Shown here in pieces: positions 22,741 through 28,283 of a DNA stretch of 28,283 nucleotides. The notes below the pieces were generated by a model. It made no database searches. It saw only the letters and a program-made list of their open reading frames with translations, and was not told the origin of the DNA. Numbering within the stretch: position 1 is the first letter of the stretch; each line of letters starts with the position of its first letter. A program made the translations under genes and the position numbers. The DNA comes from an uncultured Bacilli bacterium (lineage in GTDB: Bacteria > Bacillota_I > Bacilli_A > RF39 > UBA660): NCBI GenBank assembly GCA_934131175.1, contig CAKOZD010000019.1, forward strand, positions 1-28,283, read 5' to 3'.

Positions 22741-22860
22741 AACAAATAAAAACCCGGCTATTTAAATAATAACCGAGCTCACTCGACATCTTGAATTCGA
22801 CTCATGTTTTTTATAAAAAACGATACTACGGTATCGAGTCCTCCGATGACACAATTTAAT
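22741..22860 (-). promoter_or_regulatory. Structured leader, possible riboswitch or attenuator of the kinase-MATE operon
   Basis: On the minus strand a hairpin CGATAC/GTATCG (22831-22836 with 22821-22826) is followed by a T6/A6 hairpin, then CGAG/CTCG (22782-22785 with 22774-22777), then the terminator. ACTCGA (22834-22839) is fully complementary to TCGAGT (22781-22786), and each end of that pairing is exclusive with another stem. The CGAG/CTCG hairpin shares bases with the terminator 5' arm. I cannot match it to a riboswitch class I know. A TTGACA and a TATAAT lie upstream near 22880-22905, but only 13 bp apart. Confidence 0.5.
22744..22777 (-). terminator. Terminator directly upstream of the kinase-like gene
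   Basis: A 9-bp stem with two G-U pairs, CCCGGCTAT (22753-22761) with ATAACCGAG (22769-22777), a 7-base loop and a T-rich tail on the minus strand. It ends 22 bases before the kinase start, so it must be read through for expression. Confidence 0.75.
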
Positions 22861-22913
22861 TTTTTTCTAAAATAGATTTTATTATATCTTTTAGGTAATT
22901 GTCAACGAGTTTT

Positions 22914-23240
22914 TTAATTTTTCTTGTTTTCATTTTTATATTTATTGCCATATGAACGCATTAAATCAATTATAGGTTTTAAGTCGTTTCCTTTATCAGT
23001 CATTGAATATTCAACATGTGGCGGAACTTCTGGATATACTTTTCTATTTATTATTCCATCACTTTCTAGTTCTCTTAAATTTTCAGTAAGCACTTTGGCA
23101 CTTATTCCTTTAATAGATCTTGTAAGTTCATTATATCTTTTTGTTCCATCAAGTAAATCTCTTAATATAAGAAATTTCCATTTATTGGCGATTAATGATG
23201 CTGTGTATTCAACTGGACAATCTGTATAAAGTTTTCTCAT
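22914..23240 (-). CDS. HxlR-family transcriptional regulator
   Basis: The 108-residue winged-helix protein is the usual size for HxlR/YodB/HypR regulators. The N-terminus DCPVEYTASLIANKWKFLILRDL includes the conserved cysteine (C8), which is the thiol sensor in redox-responsive members. The recognition helix and wing are at RYNELTRSIKGISAKVLTENLRELESDGIINRKVYPEVPPHVEYSMTD. Many relatives respond to quinones, aldehydes or disulfide stress. It follows the cupin gene, and its own extended -10 promoter lies at 23260-23268. A palindrome at 23704-23734 upstream of the cupin is a candidate operator. Confidence 0.94.
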   Translation of the reverse strand: MRKLYTDCPVEYTASLIANKWKFLILRDLLDGTKRYNELTRSIKGISAKVLTENLRELESDGIINRKVYPEVPPHVEYSMTDKGNDLKPIIDLMRSYGNKYKNENKKN

Positions 23241-23259
23241 TATATCACTTCCTGCATTT

Positions 23260-23268
23260 ATTATAGCA
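23260..23268 (-). promoter_or_regulatory. Extended -10 promoter of the HxlR gene
   Basis: TGC precedes TATAAT (23260-23265) on the minus strand, 20 bases before the start codon. A small inverted repeat (TTATG/CATAA) lies just upstream. Confidence 0.5.
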
Positions 23269-23298
23269 TCTTATGACATAAATACACTAAATTTTTAA

Positions 23299-23649
23299 TT
23301 AATCAATTATTGCATCATTTTCAGTATATTCAGTCAATGAATTTTCTTTTACTTGGATGCAAATATATGAAATACCAGAATTTTCTTTTGCAAATAATTG
23401 TCTTTTTCCATTTGGTGATACTTTAATTGCATCTCCTTTTTTTAATTCAATTGTTTCTTCATCAATTTTAAATGTTCCACTACCTTCTGTAATAATATAA
23501 ATTTCTTCATTTTCCTTATGTGAATGTACGAATGGAACACTTGCTCCTGCAGGTAAGTTATTAATACTTACTTCTGCTCCTGTTAAACCTAACTTTTCAT
23601 GTAATTCTGTTCTTGCTCCTTCAGTATGTTCTAATTTATAATTTTTCAT
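23299..23649 (-). CDS. Small cupin-domain protein
   Basis: The 116-residue protein is one cupin barrel. Motif 1 reads PFVHSHKENEEIYIITEGSGTF, with metal ligands H44, H46 and E50-E51 in the usual spacing, and motif 2 is KGDAIKVSPNGKRQLFA. The usual final His of motif 2 is replaced (PNGKRQ), so metal binding may be weakened. Cupins of this size next to HxlR genes are common and are often annotated as isomerase or ligand-binding proteins. No specific function is implied. It starts with a GAAAGGAGAAA site and is upstream of the HxlR gene in the same direction. Confidence 0.9.
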   Translation of the reverse strand: MKNYKLEHTEGARTELHEKLGLTGAEVSINNLPAGASVPFVHSHKENEEIYIITEGSGTFKIDEETIELKKGDAIKVSPNGKRQLFAKENSGISYICIQVKENSLTEYTENDAIID

Positions 23650-23699
23650 AATTATTTCTCCTTTCTTTTTACAAATTCATCTTATAACATTGCAAATAA

Positions 23700-23740
23700 A
23701 AAAGTAAGTATGCACTTTTTAGTTAGATACTTACCTTTTT
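23700..23740 (-). promoter_or_regulatory. Palindrome upstream of cupin gene, possible HxlR operator
   Basis: Arms GTAAGTAT (23704-23711) and ATACTTAC (23727-23734) are perfect 8-bp repeats separated by 15 bp, flanked by A and T runs. The position, ~55-85 bases before the cupin start, and the nearby HxlR gene suggest an operator. The flanking T runs also allow a bidirectional terminator. Confidence 0.5.
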
Positions 23741-23797
23741 GTAAGATTTTTGGAATACCAAGCAATTTTATGTATTATTTTTTTTAATATATTTCCA

Positions 23798-23923
23798 TTA
23801 TATTGACTTACAACACTCAATGATAATGTTTACTATGTCATCTATTTTATCTTTACTTAATAATTCATTTACAGATATTTTTAATTCTTTGCATAAGTCA
23901 AGCATTATAGATGGGTCTGACAT
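23798..23923 (-). pseudogene. Remnant of an XRE-type HTH regulator (C-terminal part of the DNA-binding domain)
   Basis: A 41-codon frame reads SDPSIMLDLCKELKISVNELLS at its start, which is the last helix pair of HTH_3 domains, and ends DIVNIIIECCKSI. The first half of the domain, with the recognition helix, is absent. A stop lies directly before the ATG, and there is no ribosome site. The stretch from 23650 to 24028 otherwise holds only the cupin palindrome and a terminator. Confidence 0.6.
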
Positions 23924-23987
23924 TTAATTTAAGTATAGAGCAATAAAAAAAATCTACATACTATTGGTTGAGTTTGTGCTTTATAAA

Positions 23988-24013
23988 GAAAAAAGATAAT
24001 AAATTTTTATTAT
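23988..24013 (-). terminator. Terminator of the XRE/small membrane protein operon
   Basis: Arms ATAATAAA (23996-24003) and TTTATTAT (24006-24013) on the minus strand, followed by CTTTTTTC. Confidence 0.6.
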
Positions 24014-24028
24014 TACCCTTTTATAATT

Positions 24029-24352
24029 TTATATTTTAAATACAAAGAAAATAAAACCGATTGCTCCTACTACCATAAATATGATTCCTACTAAAGCAAT
24101 TTTCTTTCTTTTATCGATTTCTTTTTGTTCTTTTGCTGTAATATTTTTTATAGGATATTTTCTTCTGTGTAAAAGATAGAAAATTAGTCCTTCTGATTGC
24201 TGAGTACCTGATGCAAGTAAGCCCATTAATCTAGGATGTTTTATTTCTCTAGACTTTGCATCAATAACAGTAATTTTATAAATTTGATATATTATAGAAA
24301 CTATTCCTATAAAGTATATTGCTATAAAAATAGCTAATAAAATATGATTCAT
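24029..24352 (-). CDS. Small two-segment membrane protein in XRE operon
   Basis: The protein has 107 residues with two membrane segments: residues ~3-26 (HILLAIFIAIYFIGIVSIIYQI) and ~84-106 (KIALVGIIFMVVGAIGFIFFVFKI). The polar middle (ITVIDAKSREIKHPRLMGLLASG, HRRKYPIKNITAKEQKEIDKRKK) is strongly basic near the second segment. It starts 8 bases after the XRE regulator stop, so the two are co-transcribed. The family is unknown, but a membrane partner beside an XRE regulator that itself has membrane segments suggests a linked function. Confidence 0.75.
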   Translation of the reverse strand: MNHILLAIFIAIYFIGIVSIIYQIYKITVIDAKSREIKHPRLMGLLASGTQQSEGLIFYLLHRRKYPIKNITAKEQKEIDKRKKIALVGIIFMVVGAIGFIFFVFKI

Positions 24353-24360
24353 TTTTCCTC

Positions 24361-24768
24361 CTATAATTTCTTTATAATTTGATAAAACAAATAAGAAAAA
24401 CTTATAATAGATACAGTAAATACAATTATTATAATTGTCGTACTCTCATTTAAAGTTAGTCCTATTATTATGAATAAAATAATTATTACAATATTCAATA
24501 GTATTGCATAAATTAAATGTTTATTACTTTTGACAACATCTGTACTATCCTTTAAATACTTTAGTACTTTATCATCATAATTTAATAAATCATCTAATGA
24601 AATATTAAAATATTTACTTATTCTTACTAAAGCATCTATATCAGGATAAAATTTACCATTTTCCCAATTTGATATTGTTTGTCTAGTAACATTAATTTCT
24701 TCTGCTAATTGTTCTTGTGAAAGTTTTTTATTTTTTCTTAGTTCAATTAGTTTTTTGCCTAAATCCAT
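24361..24768 (-). CDS. XRE-family regulator with C-terminal membrane segments
   Basis: The frame reaches 24786, but the ATG at 24768 (MDLGKKLIELRKNKKL) has a GAAAGGAG site and is preferred, giving 135 residues. Residues ~3-58 are a HTH_3 domain (LSQEQLAEEINVTRQTISNWENGKFYPDIDAL, DDLLNYDD). After a short linker (KYLKDSTDVVKSNKH), two hydrophobic segments follow (LIYAILLNIVIIILFIIIGLTL and TIIIIVFTVSIISFSYLFYQII). The protein is therefore probably tethered to the membrane. It heads a two-gene operon with the small membrane protein downstream. Confidence 0.92.
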   Translation of the reverse strand: MDLGKKLIELRKNKKLSQEQLAEEINVTRQTISNWENGKFYPDIDALVRISKYFNISLDDLLNYDDKVLKYLKDSTDVVKSNKHLIYAILLNIVIIILFIIIGLTLNESTTIIIIVFTVSIISFSYLFYQIIKKL

Positions 24769-24889
24769 AGTTTTTTCTCCTTTCACAAAAAATATAACTT
24801 TTATTATAATTTTTTACTATCAAATATATTTTACATTTTAAAATTATAGGATTAATTTTATTTATTTTCTAATTATTTGTACAGTATTA

Positions 24890-25366
24890 TTATACTTCTT
24901 TTAATTGTTTTTTAAAAATTATTCTAAATATATTTCTTACTAATGGTCCTACTAAAAATATTTGTAGTGGATAAGCCATTATAAAGTTCTTACAATATAG
25001 TACTATGTAATTACATATGATATTACTATTTATTAAGTTTCTTGCGAATAAGGCATATACACTCATTAAAGAAACCATTACTAGTACAGTAAATGTTTGA
25101 ATTGATAAAATAATAAACATTTTATTATCTTCTTTAAGATTTACTATTCTAAAAGCTAACTTTTTAGCAATTGGGCTTGCAACGAAATATGCAAGTAGAA
25201 AAACAATAAGTCCTTCTAATGGGAATTCTTTTAAAGCTATTAGAAATGTTTTATTTACCAATCCATCAGATGAATTTGTTGCTACACTATAGACAATCAT
25301 ACTATAAGCCATTAAAACAGCAGTCATTAAAGTAAATATAAAATTCTGAGTCTTTGTTTTTGGCAT
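24890..25366 (-). CDS. DUF2798-like membrane protein
   Basis: The protein has 158 residues with four membrane segments (about 8-28, 48-70, 86-108, 122-145). The start PKTKTQNFIFTLMTAVLMAYSM matches the DUF2798 pattern, in which a pair of such repeats is typical; EGLIVFLLAYFVASPIAKKL and VRNIFRIIF also fit. The function of the family is not known. A strong AAAGGAGGAGG site precedes the ATG. The gene is preceded by a promoter (25469-25497) and a hairpin leader with a U-tract, so expression may depend on readthrough. Confidence 0.85.
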   Translation of the reverse strand: MPKTKTQNFIFTLMTAVLMAYSMIVYSVATNSSDGLVNKTFLIALKEFPLEGLIVFLLAYFVASPIAKKLAFRIVNLKEDNKMFIILSIQTFTVLVMVSLMSVYALFARNLINSNIICNYIVLYCKNFIMAYPLQIFLVGPLVRNIFRIIFKKQLKEV

Positions 25367-25396
25367 AATACCTCCTCCTTTCTTACAAAAGTCTTA

Positions 25397-25463
25397 GGTA
25401 TTTTTTTAAAAATAAAAAAATACCATCCAGTCGCAGACATAGACTAGACAGCATTTAATGTCT
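25397..25463 (-). promoter_or_regulatory. Hairpin leader and terminator-like element before the DUF2798 gene
   Basis: On the minus strand AGACA (25459-25463) pairs with TGTCT (25446-25450). CTAGTC (25442-25447) pairs with GACTGG (25427-25432) and is followed by ATGGTATTTTTTTATTTTT. AGACAT (25458-25463) is also complementary to the ATGTCT loop of the second hairpin. A third 11-bp stem, GGTATTTTTTT with AAAAAAATACC (25397-25424), begins in the U-tract. It could be the terminator of the XRE gene at 25552 or a leader attenuator. Confidence 0.5.
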
Positions 25464-25468
25464 CTAAT

Positions 25469-25497
25469 ATTGTATTACATTTTTTTATCTTTTTCAA
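25469..25497 (-). promoter_or_regulatory. Promoter of the DUF2798 gene leader
   Basis: TTGAAA (25492-25497), 17 bp, TACAAT (25469-25474) on the minus strand. The predicted start of transcription is at the 5' end of the first hairpin. Confidence 0.65.
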
Positions 25498-25551
25498 TTG
25501 TTATATTTTTTATCTTTTAAATACTTTCATAATGATTTGTACTTGCCATTA

Positions 25552-26067
25552 TTATCTATTTCTTTTAGCAACTGTCACTCCAATTATTGCTGTTATAACA
25601 ATAACTATTAATGGAGCCACTTTAAAATATATCCATTCAAATGAATGCCATATAGTTCCAATAACTGACCATTCTGGTTTACTATAATCCCAGTTTTGAT
25701 ATGGACTACCTAATGCTGCTAGTAAGATAAATAATAAAATCAAACAAATATCAGCTATTATTAAAGTATTAACAAATATCTTTCTTTTTTGTTTTTGGTT
25801 TTTAGATAGTTGTTCATTAATAACTTCTAGCTTCTCAGATATTACTTTTAAATCACTTTTTTCTTTTTCAGCAATGTTTTCTCCAAGAATTGTACTAACT
25901 GGTGTATCGAATATCTCCGATATAGATATTAACATTTCTGCATCTGGAACAGATAACCCTTGTTCCCATTTTGATACTGTTTGTCTTACAACATTTAATT
26001 TAACACTTAATTCTTCTTGAGAAAGTCCTTTATTTTTCCTTAATGTTTTTAAATTATCTTTTAACAT
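25552..26067 (-). CDS. XRE-family regulator with C-terminal membrane domain
   Basis: The protein has 171 residues. Residues 4-60 are a HTH_3 domain (LKTLRKNKGLSQEELSVKL, VVRQTVSKWEQGLSVPDAEML). A coiled linker follows (EKEKSDLKVISEKLEVINEQLSKNQ). Membrane segments lie near 98-120 (VNTLIIADICLILLFILLAAL) and 145-167 (VAPLIVIVITAIIGVTVA), with a Trp-rich external loop between (YQNWDYSKPEWSVIGTIWHSFEW). It is distinct from the 24361 regulator but has the same layout. An AAGGAG site precedes the start. A TTGTAG/TACAAT promoter lies at 26093-26121. Confidence 0.93.
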   Translation of the reverse strand: MLKDNLKTLRKNKGLSQEELSVKLNVVRQTVSKWEQGLSVPDAEMLISISEIFDTPVSTILGENIAEKEKSDLKVISEKLEVINEQLSKNQKQKRKIFVNTLIIADICLILLFILLAALGSPYQNWDYSKPEWSVIGTIWHSFEWIYFKVAPLIVIVITAIIGVTVAKRNR

Positions 26068-26092
26068 TTAAAATTCTCCTTTCGTTAAATAA

Positions 26093-26121
26093 ATTGTATG
26101 ACAAATACTATGTTGCTACAA
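26093..26121 (-). promoter_or_regulatory. Promoter of the XRE gene at 25552
   Basis: TTGTAG (26116-26121), 17 bp, TACAAT (26093-26098), on the minus strand. Confidence 0.5.
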
Positions 26122-26203
26122 GCAATGCATTTTAACATATCTATTAAAGAAAAGTATATATAATCTTTAAACTAATTTAGATTAATATTTATTTAAATGA
26201 TTA

Positions 26204-26857
26204 CTAAATTGGAAGGTATATTACAATACTACTAATAATAAACGCTAATACTATAGACGTTAATAAACTATAAAGAGTGTTTTTTTGATTCACATATAAA
26301 ACTGCAATTGTTCCTATAAATATTAATAAATCAACAATACTTTTAAAATCAAAATACCACATTCCTATACTAAATGATGATATAAACATTACACAAAGTA
26401 TTAAACTACTAATTAACATCGATATTTTACTTTTACCCTTAGCGTACCAACATATGTAGGCAAGTAATGGAGAAATCAGAGTAACACTATACCATATCAG
26501 CATATATTTCATTGGATTAAAACCGCTAAATAATATGGTATATAAATGGTAACTAACAGTCATTCCTATAAAAAATAATAATACATTTATACTTGCTCTT
26601 TGTGGTGTTTTACTAAATACTGATATTGTTACAGCAATAAATATCCATATTCCAAACATTGAAAATATATTACTGAGATTCAATATTCCTAATATATTTT
26701 GCCACCATACTGAATCATTGATACTTAAATTATCTAGCCATTTTGAGAATATTCCTAATATCACTCCAAATAGAAATATCAAAAATGTACTTAATATTTT
26801 ATTTTTAGTTTTGATGCTTTTATTAGGGAGTCTTACTTTGTTCAATTTTTCTTTCAT
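26204..26857 (-). CDS. Multi-pass membrane protein of unknown function
   Basis: The protein has 217 residues: a basic N-terminus (RLPNKSIKTKNK), then about seven membrane segments. The fragments GILGIFSKWLDNL-like (ILGIFSKWLDNLS), GNIFSMFGIWIFIAVTISVFSKTPQRASINVLLFF and LLAYICWYAKGK are the most distinctive. They recall an uncharacterised membrane family of clostridia that I cannot name with certainty. It is the last of three small membrane genes, each preceded by a copy of the same 39-41 bp repeat. An AAGGAGAAAAG site precedes the start. Confidence 0.85.
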   Translation of the reverse strand: MKEKLNKVRLPNKSIKTKNKILSTFLIFLFGVILGIFSKWLDNLSINDSVWWQNILGILNLSNIFSMFGIWIFIAVTISVFSKTPQRASINVLLFFIGMTVSYHLYTILFSGFNPMKYMLIWYSVTLISPLLAYICWYAKGKSKISMLISSLILCVMFISSFSIGMWYFDFKSIVDLLIFIGTIAVLYVNQKNTLYSLLTSIVLAFIISSIVIYLPI

Positions 26858-26873
26858 TACTTTTCTCCTTCAA

Positions 26874-26914
26874 AAATTACTAATTTTCTAACTAATTACT
26901 AAATTTTGTAATTT
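26874..26914 (-). repeat. Palindromic intergenic repeat, copy 1
   Basis: A 41-bp version with outer arms AAATTAC and GTAATTT. It differs from copies 2 and 3 by two extra bases and a few substitutions. It lies between the genes at 26920 and 26204. Confidence 0.8.
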
Positions 26915-26919
26915 ATGAT

Positions 26920-27246
26920 TTACTTTTTATCAAATTTTCCAAAACCATTTACATTTTTAGGCGGAACTAGTACAGCATGAGTAACTATTCCAATTATCAA
27001 TCCAACAATTAAACACAAGACAGCACCTATCACCTTTATAACTGTATAACTACTACTATTTATAGAACACACAATTAAGATTATTCCCAATAAAATAAAG
27101 AAAGCCGTCATTAATAAGCATTTAATGCCAAAATTTCTATTTTTTCGTTTGGATTCTTCACTGAACATTGGTTTTATTAATTGTTCTGAAACCAATTCAT
27201 TTATTTTTTCTTCTTTTTCACTAAATTGATATATCTTATTGTTCAT
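26920..27246 (-). CDS. Small two-segment membrane protein
   Basis: The frame extends to 27267, but the ATG at 27246 (MNNKIYQFSEKEEKI) follows an AAGGAGG site and is preferred, giving 108 residues. The N-terminal ~45 residues are charged and cytoplasmic-like. Two membrane segments follow, near 46-66 (KCLLMTAFFILLGIILIVCSI) and 71-95 (TVIKVIGAVLCLIVGLIIGIVTHAV). A short tail ends VPPKNVNGFGKFDKK. The family is unknown. It sits between two copies of the repeat and in the same orientation as its neighbours, suggesting one co-regulated set. Confidence 0.75.
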   Translation of the reverse strand: MNNKIYQFSEKEEKINELVSEQLIKPMFSEESKRKNRNFGIKCLLMTAFFILLGIILIVCSINSSSYTVIKVIGAVLCLIVGLIIGIVTHAVLVPPKNVNGFGKFDKK

Positions 27247-27265
27247 AATAATTTTCCTCCTTACC

Positions 27266-27304
27266 AAATTACTATTTTCCTAACTAATTACTAAATTGTA
27301 ATTT
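27266..27304 (-). repeat. Palindromic intergenic repeat, copy 2
   Basis: A 39-bp element with outer arms AAATTAC (27266-27272) and GTAATTT (27298-27304) and an imperfect inner stem. It is identical in sequence to copy 3. It lies between the genes at 27308 and 26920. Confidence 0.85.
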
Positions 27305-27307
27305 ATT

Positions 27308-27670
27308 TTAATTATTCCACTCATATTCTGAAGCCAGTCCTTCTGGTATTTTAGTAGTATTTTTTTCTTTATATAGCATACTTTCTCCCATAGAGTACGA
27401 TATTAGCCACTCATCTTGCGAATAATCTTTAAATTTATAAACTTTTTCTGTTTCATTACCTTTTATATATCCTAAATACTTTCCTCTATTAGTCGAACTT
27501 ATTGCACTATATGGTACATATTCATTTCCGTTATATACTATATAAGCATAGTTATTTGATACTTTTTGTTCAAAAATTATTGACTCTGTTTTATATTTAC
27601 AACAAATAAATATTCCTGTTACAACTACAATTATGGCAATGAAAATACTTATAATTGTTTTTTTGTTCAT
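27308..27670 (-). CDS. Membrane-anchored or secreted small protein
   Basis: The protein has 120 residues. Residues ~5-24 (TIISIFIAIIVVVTGIFICC) form a signal anchor, with two adjacent cysteines that could be a lipoprotein-like site, although the usual lipobox is not clean. The external part is polar and rich in Tyr (NNYAYIVYNGNEYVPYSAI, KYLGYIKGNETEKVYKFKDYSQDEW). No family is recognised. It is preceded by repeat copy 3 and followed by copy 2. A GGAGG site precedes the start. Confidence 0.78.
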   Translation of the reverse strand: MNKKTIISIFIAIIVVVTGIFICCKYKTESIIFEQKVSNNYAYIVYNGNEYVPYSAISSTNRGKYLGYIKGNETEKVYKFKDYSQDEWLISYSMGESMLYKEKNTTKIPEGLASEYEWNN

Positions 27671-27687
27671 ATATAAATCCTCCAGAT

Positions 27688-27726
27688 AAATTACTATTTT
27701 CCTAACTAATTACTAAATTGTAATTT
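27688..27726 (-). repeat. Palindromic intergenic repeat, copy 3
   Basis: A 39-bp element with arms AAATTAC (27688-27694) and GTAATTT (27720-27726), identical over all 39 bases to copy 2. It lies between the TfoX-like gene and the gene at 27308. Confidence 0.85.
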
Positions 27727-27731
27727 TTTGT

Positions 27732-28031
27732 TTACTTTTTAATTGGTAATCCTTTGCAAGTTTCAATTACAATTTTCTTTAATAATTCTTTATTATATAC
27801 ATCATCAATTAAATACATTGGTTTTGCACTTTCATAAGGAATTTGCTCATTCATATTATACTTTTTATTTGTATCAACTATTTTAACAAGTAATCTATTA
27901 TCATAAATTCCACCAAATAAAACATTATTACAATACAATAAAAATTCTCCCATCATTGCTTTACAAGTTATATTATTTAATAAATCTAATTGCTCTAATA
28001 TAAATTCTTTATATTCTTTTGATGTTGCTAT
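27732..28031 (-). CDS. TfoX N-terminal domain protein with no standard start codon
   Basis: The first ATG in this frame is at 27956 and would give only 74 residues. The homologous frame continues upstream (ATSKEYKEFILEQLDLLNN, then ITCKAMMGEFLLY) to an ATA at 28029-28031, where relatives have Met-Ala. That gives about 99 residues, the full TfoX-N domain (MGEFLLYCNNVLFGGIYDNRLLVK, PYESAKPMYLIDDVYNKELL, KGLP). A good AGGAG site lies 9 bases before the ATA, and an ATT follows 6 bases after it. The domain is found in the competence regulator TfoX/Sxy, but stand-alone copies in Firmicutes have no proven role. The start may be lost by mutation, or a rare start codon may be used. Confidence 0.75.
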   Translation of the reverse strand: MATSKEYKEFILEQLDLLNNITCKAMMGEFLLYCNNVLFGGIYDNRLLVKIVDTNKKYNMNEQIPYESAKPMYLIDDVYNKELLKKIVIETCKGLPIKK

Positions 28032-28043
28032 AATTCATCACTC

Positions 28044-28283
28044 CTATATCTTTCTGATTGGATGTCTTATGACTGTTTTTAATTTATTAACCTCACATTT
28101 TCTTGGATCACTTAAATATATTTCATGATGGTATCTCTCATCAGTTATATCTAATTCATAACCATTTTCTTTCATATATTCGTGCATTAAATTAACTGTT
28201 TCTGGTTCATCATCATAAGAACCCAAATGCATACATTGAACACATAGACCTTCATCATAAGTTAAAAACTCAACTCTTGAAAA
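28044..28283 (-). CDS. GyrI-like small-molecule binding protein, C-terminal part (runs off right edge)
   Basis: The frame is open to the window end (28283), and the visible 79 residues are the C-terminal end of a GyrI-like (AraC effector-binding-type) domain. It reads FSRVEFLTYDEGLCVQCM, HLGSYDDEPETVNLMHEYM, YHHEIYLSDPRK, LKTVIRHPIRK. HHEIYLSDPR with KLKTVIRHP is the family end signature. Such proteins bind hydrophobic or cationic small molecules. The start is outside the window. Its stop codon overlaps the ribosome site of the TfoX-like gene, so the two are likely co-transcribed. Confidence 0.88.
   Translation of the reverse strand, partial: FSRVEFLTYDEGLCVQCMHLGSYDDEPETVNLMHEYMKENGYELDITDERYHHEIYLSDPRKCEVNKLKTVIRHPIRKI

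Noticed and set aside
22762..22857. Short frames in the leader of the kinase gene: a TTG frame of about 31 codons, and an ATG frame reading MSRIQDVE
   Set aside because: Neither has a ribosome site, and the Arg/Ser-rich content follows the stem sequences. Leader peptide control is possible but unsupported.
22741..22860. tRNA or T-box in the kinase leader
   Set aside because: No acceptor stem, TTCGA loop or T-box bulge sequence (TGGnACCGCG) could be found on either strand.
23704..23734. Simple terminator at the cupin upstream palindrome
   Set aside because: No minus-strand gene ends immediately before it; the nearest upstream frame is a 41-codon remnant. Its position ahead of a regulator pair makes an operator at least as likely. 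It is kept as an uncertain regulatory feature.

Overview
The window is a strongly AT-rich stretch of a low-GC Gram-positive (Bacillota-type) genome using the standard code: TGG encodes Trp, and TGA ends the gene at 8389..9651. Every gene I can support lies on the minus strand, so transcription runs right to left throughout. Strong AGGAGG-type ribosome binding sites, LysM, GH25 and SpoIID wall proteins, and a bile salt hydrolase at 16536..17510 point to an intestinal Firmicute, probably an uncultured clostridial or Erysipelotrichia/RF39-like lineage. That placement is inference.

Layout from left to right. Position 1-424 holds the start of an unrecognised protein that runs off the window. A MATE transporter fused to a cytidylate-kinase-like domain follows (491-2461), then an orphan membrane-anchored protein, then trxB-trxA behind its own promoter. 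Positions 5375-7795 carry an operon encoding a four-LysM protein, a small beta-rich protein and a SpoIID plus peptidoglycan-binding protein. Next comes an ATGA-coupled pair (7853-9651): a HipA-like kinase and a protein with faint mTERF-like repeats. A GH25/LysM wall hydrolase follows (9809-11624); it is split by a frameshift at a short AT repeat.

The middle is metabolic and regulatory. It holds two short-chain dehydrogenases, a zinc-ribbon membrane protein, a TetR plus aldo/keto reductase operon whose palindrome sits on the -35, an orphan 542-residue protein, bile salt hydrolase, a nucleotidyltransferase gene broken by an in-frame TGA, and a LysR regulator and VanZ-like protein. The LysR gene lies next to an SDR whose promoter has a T-N11-A palindrome centred near -65.

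The right part repeats the MATE/kinase theme as two separate, overlapping genes (20778-22722). The kinase gene is preceded by a structured leader that ends in a terminator. After that come HxlR and cupin genes with a shared-looking palindrome, an HTH remnant, two XRE regulators with membrane tails, a DUF2798 gene behind another hairpin leader, and three small membrane proteins separated by three copies of a 39-41 bp palindromic repeat. The window ends with a TfoX-N domain gene lacking a standard start codon and the end of a GyrI-like protein.

The most interesting signals are: the kinase-MATE pairing seen both as a fusion and as a gene pair; the attenuator-like leaders; the reversible-looking frameshift in the double-GH25 hydrolase; and the palindromic repeat between the small membrane genes. 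I see no tRNA, rRNA, CRISPR array or transposase.
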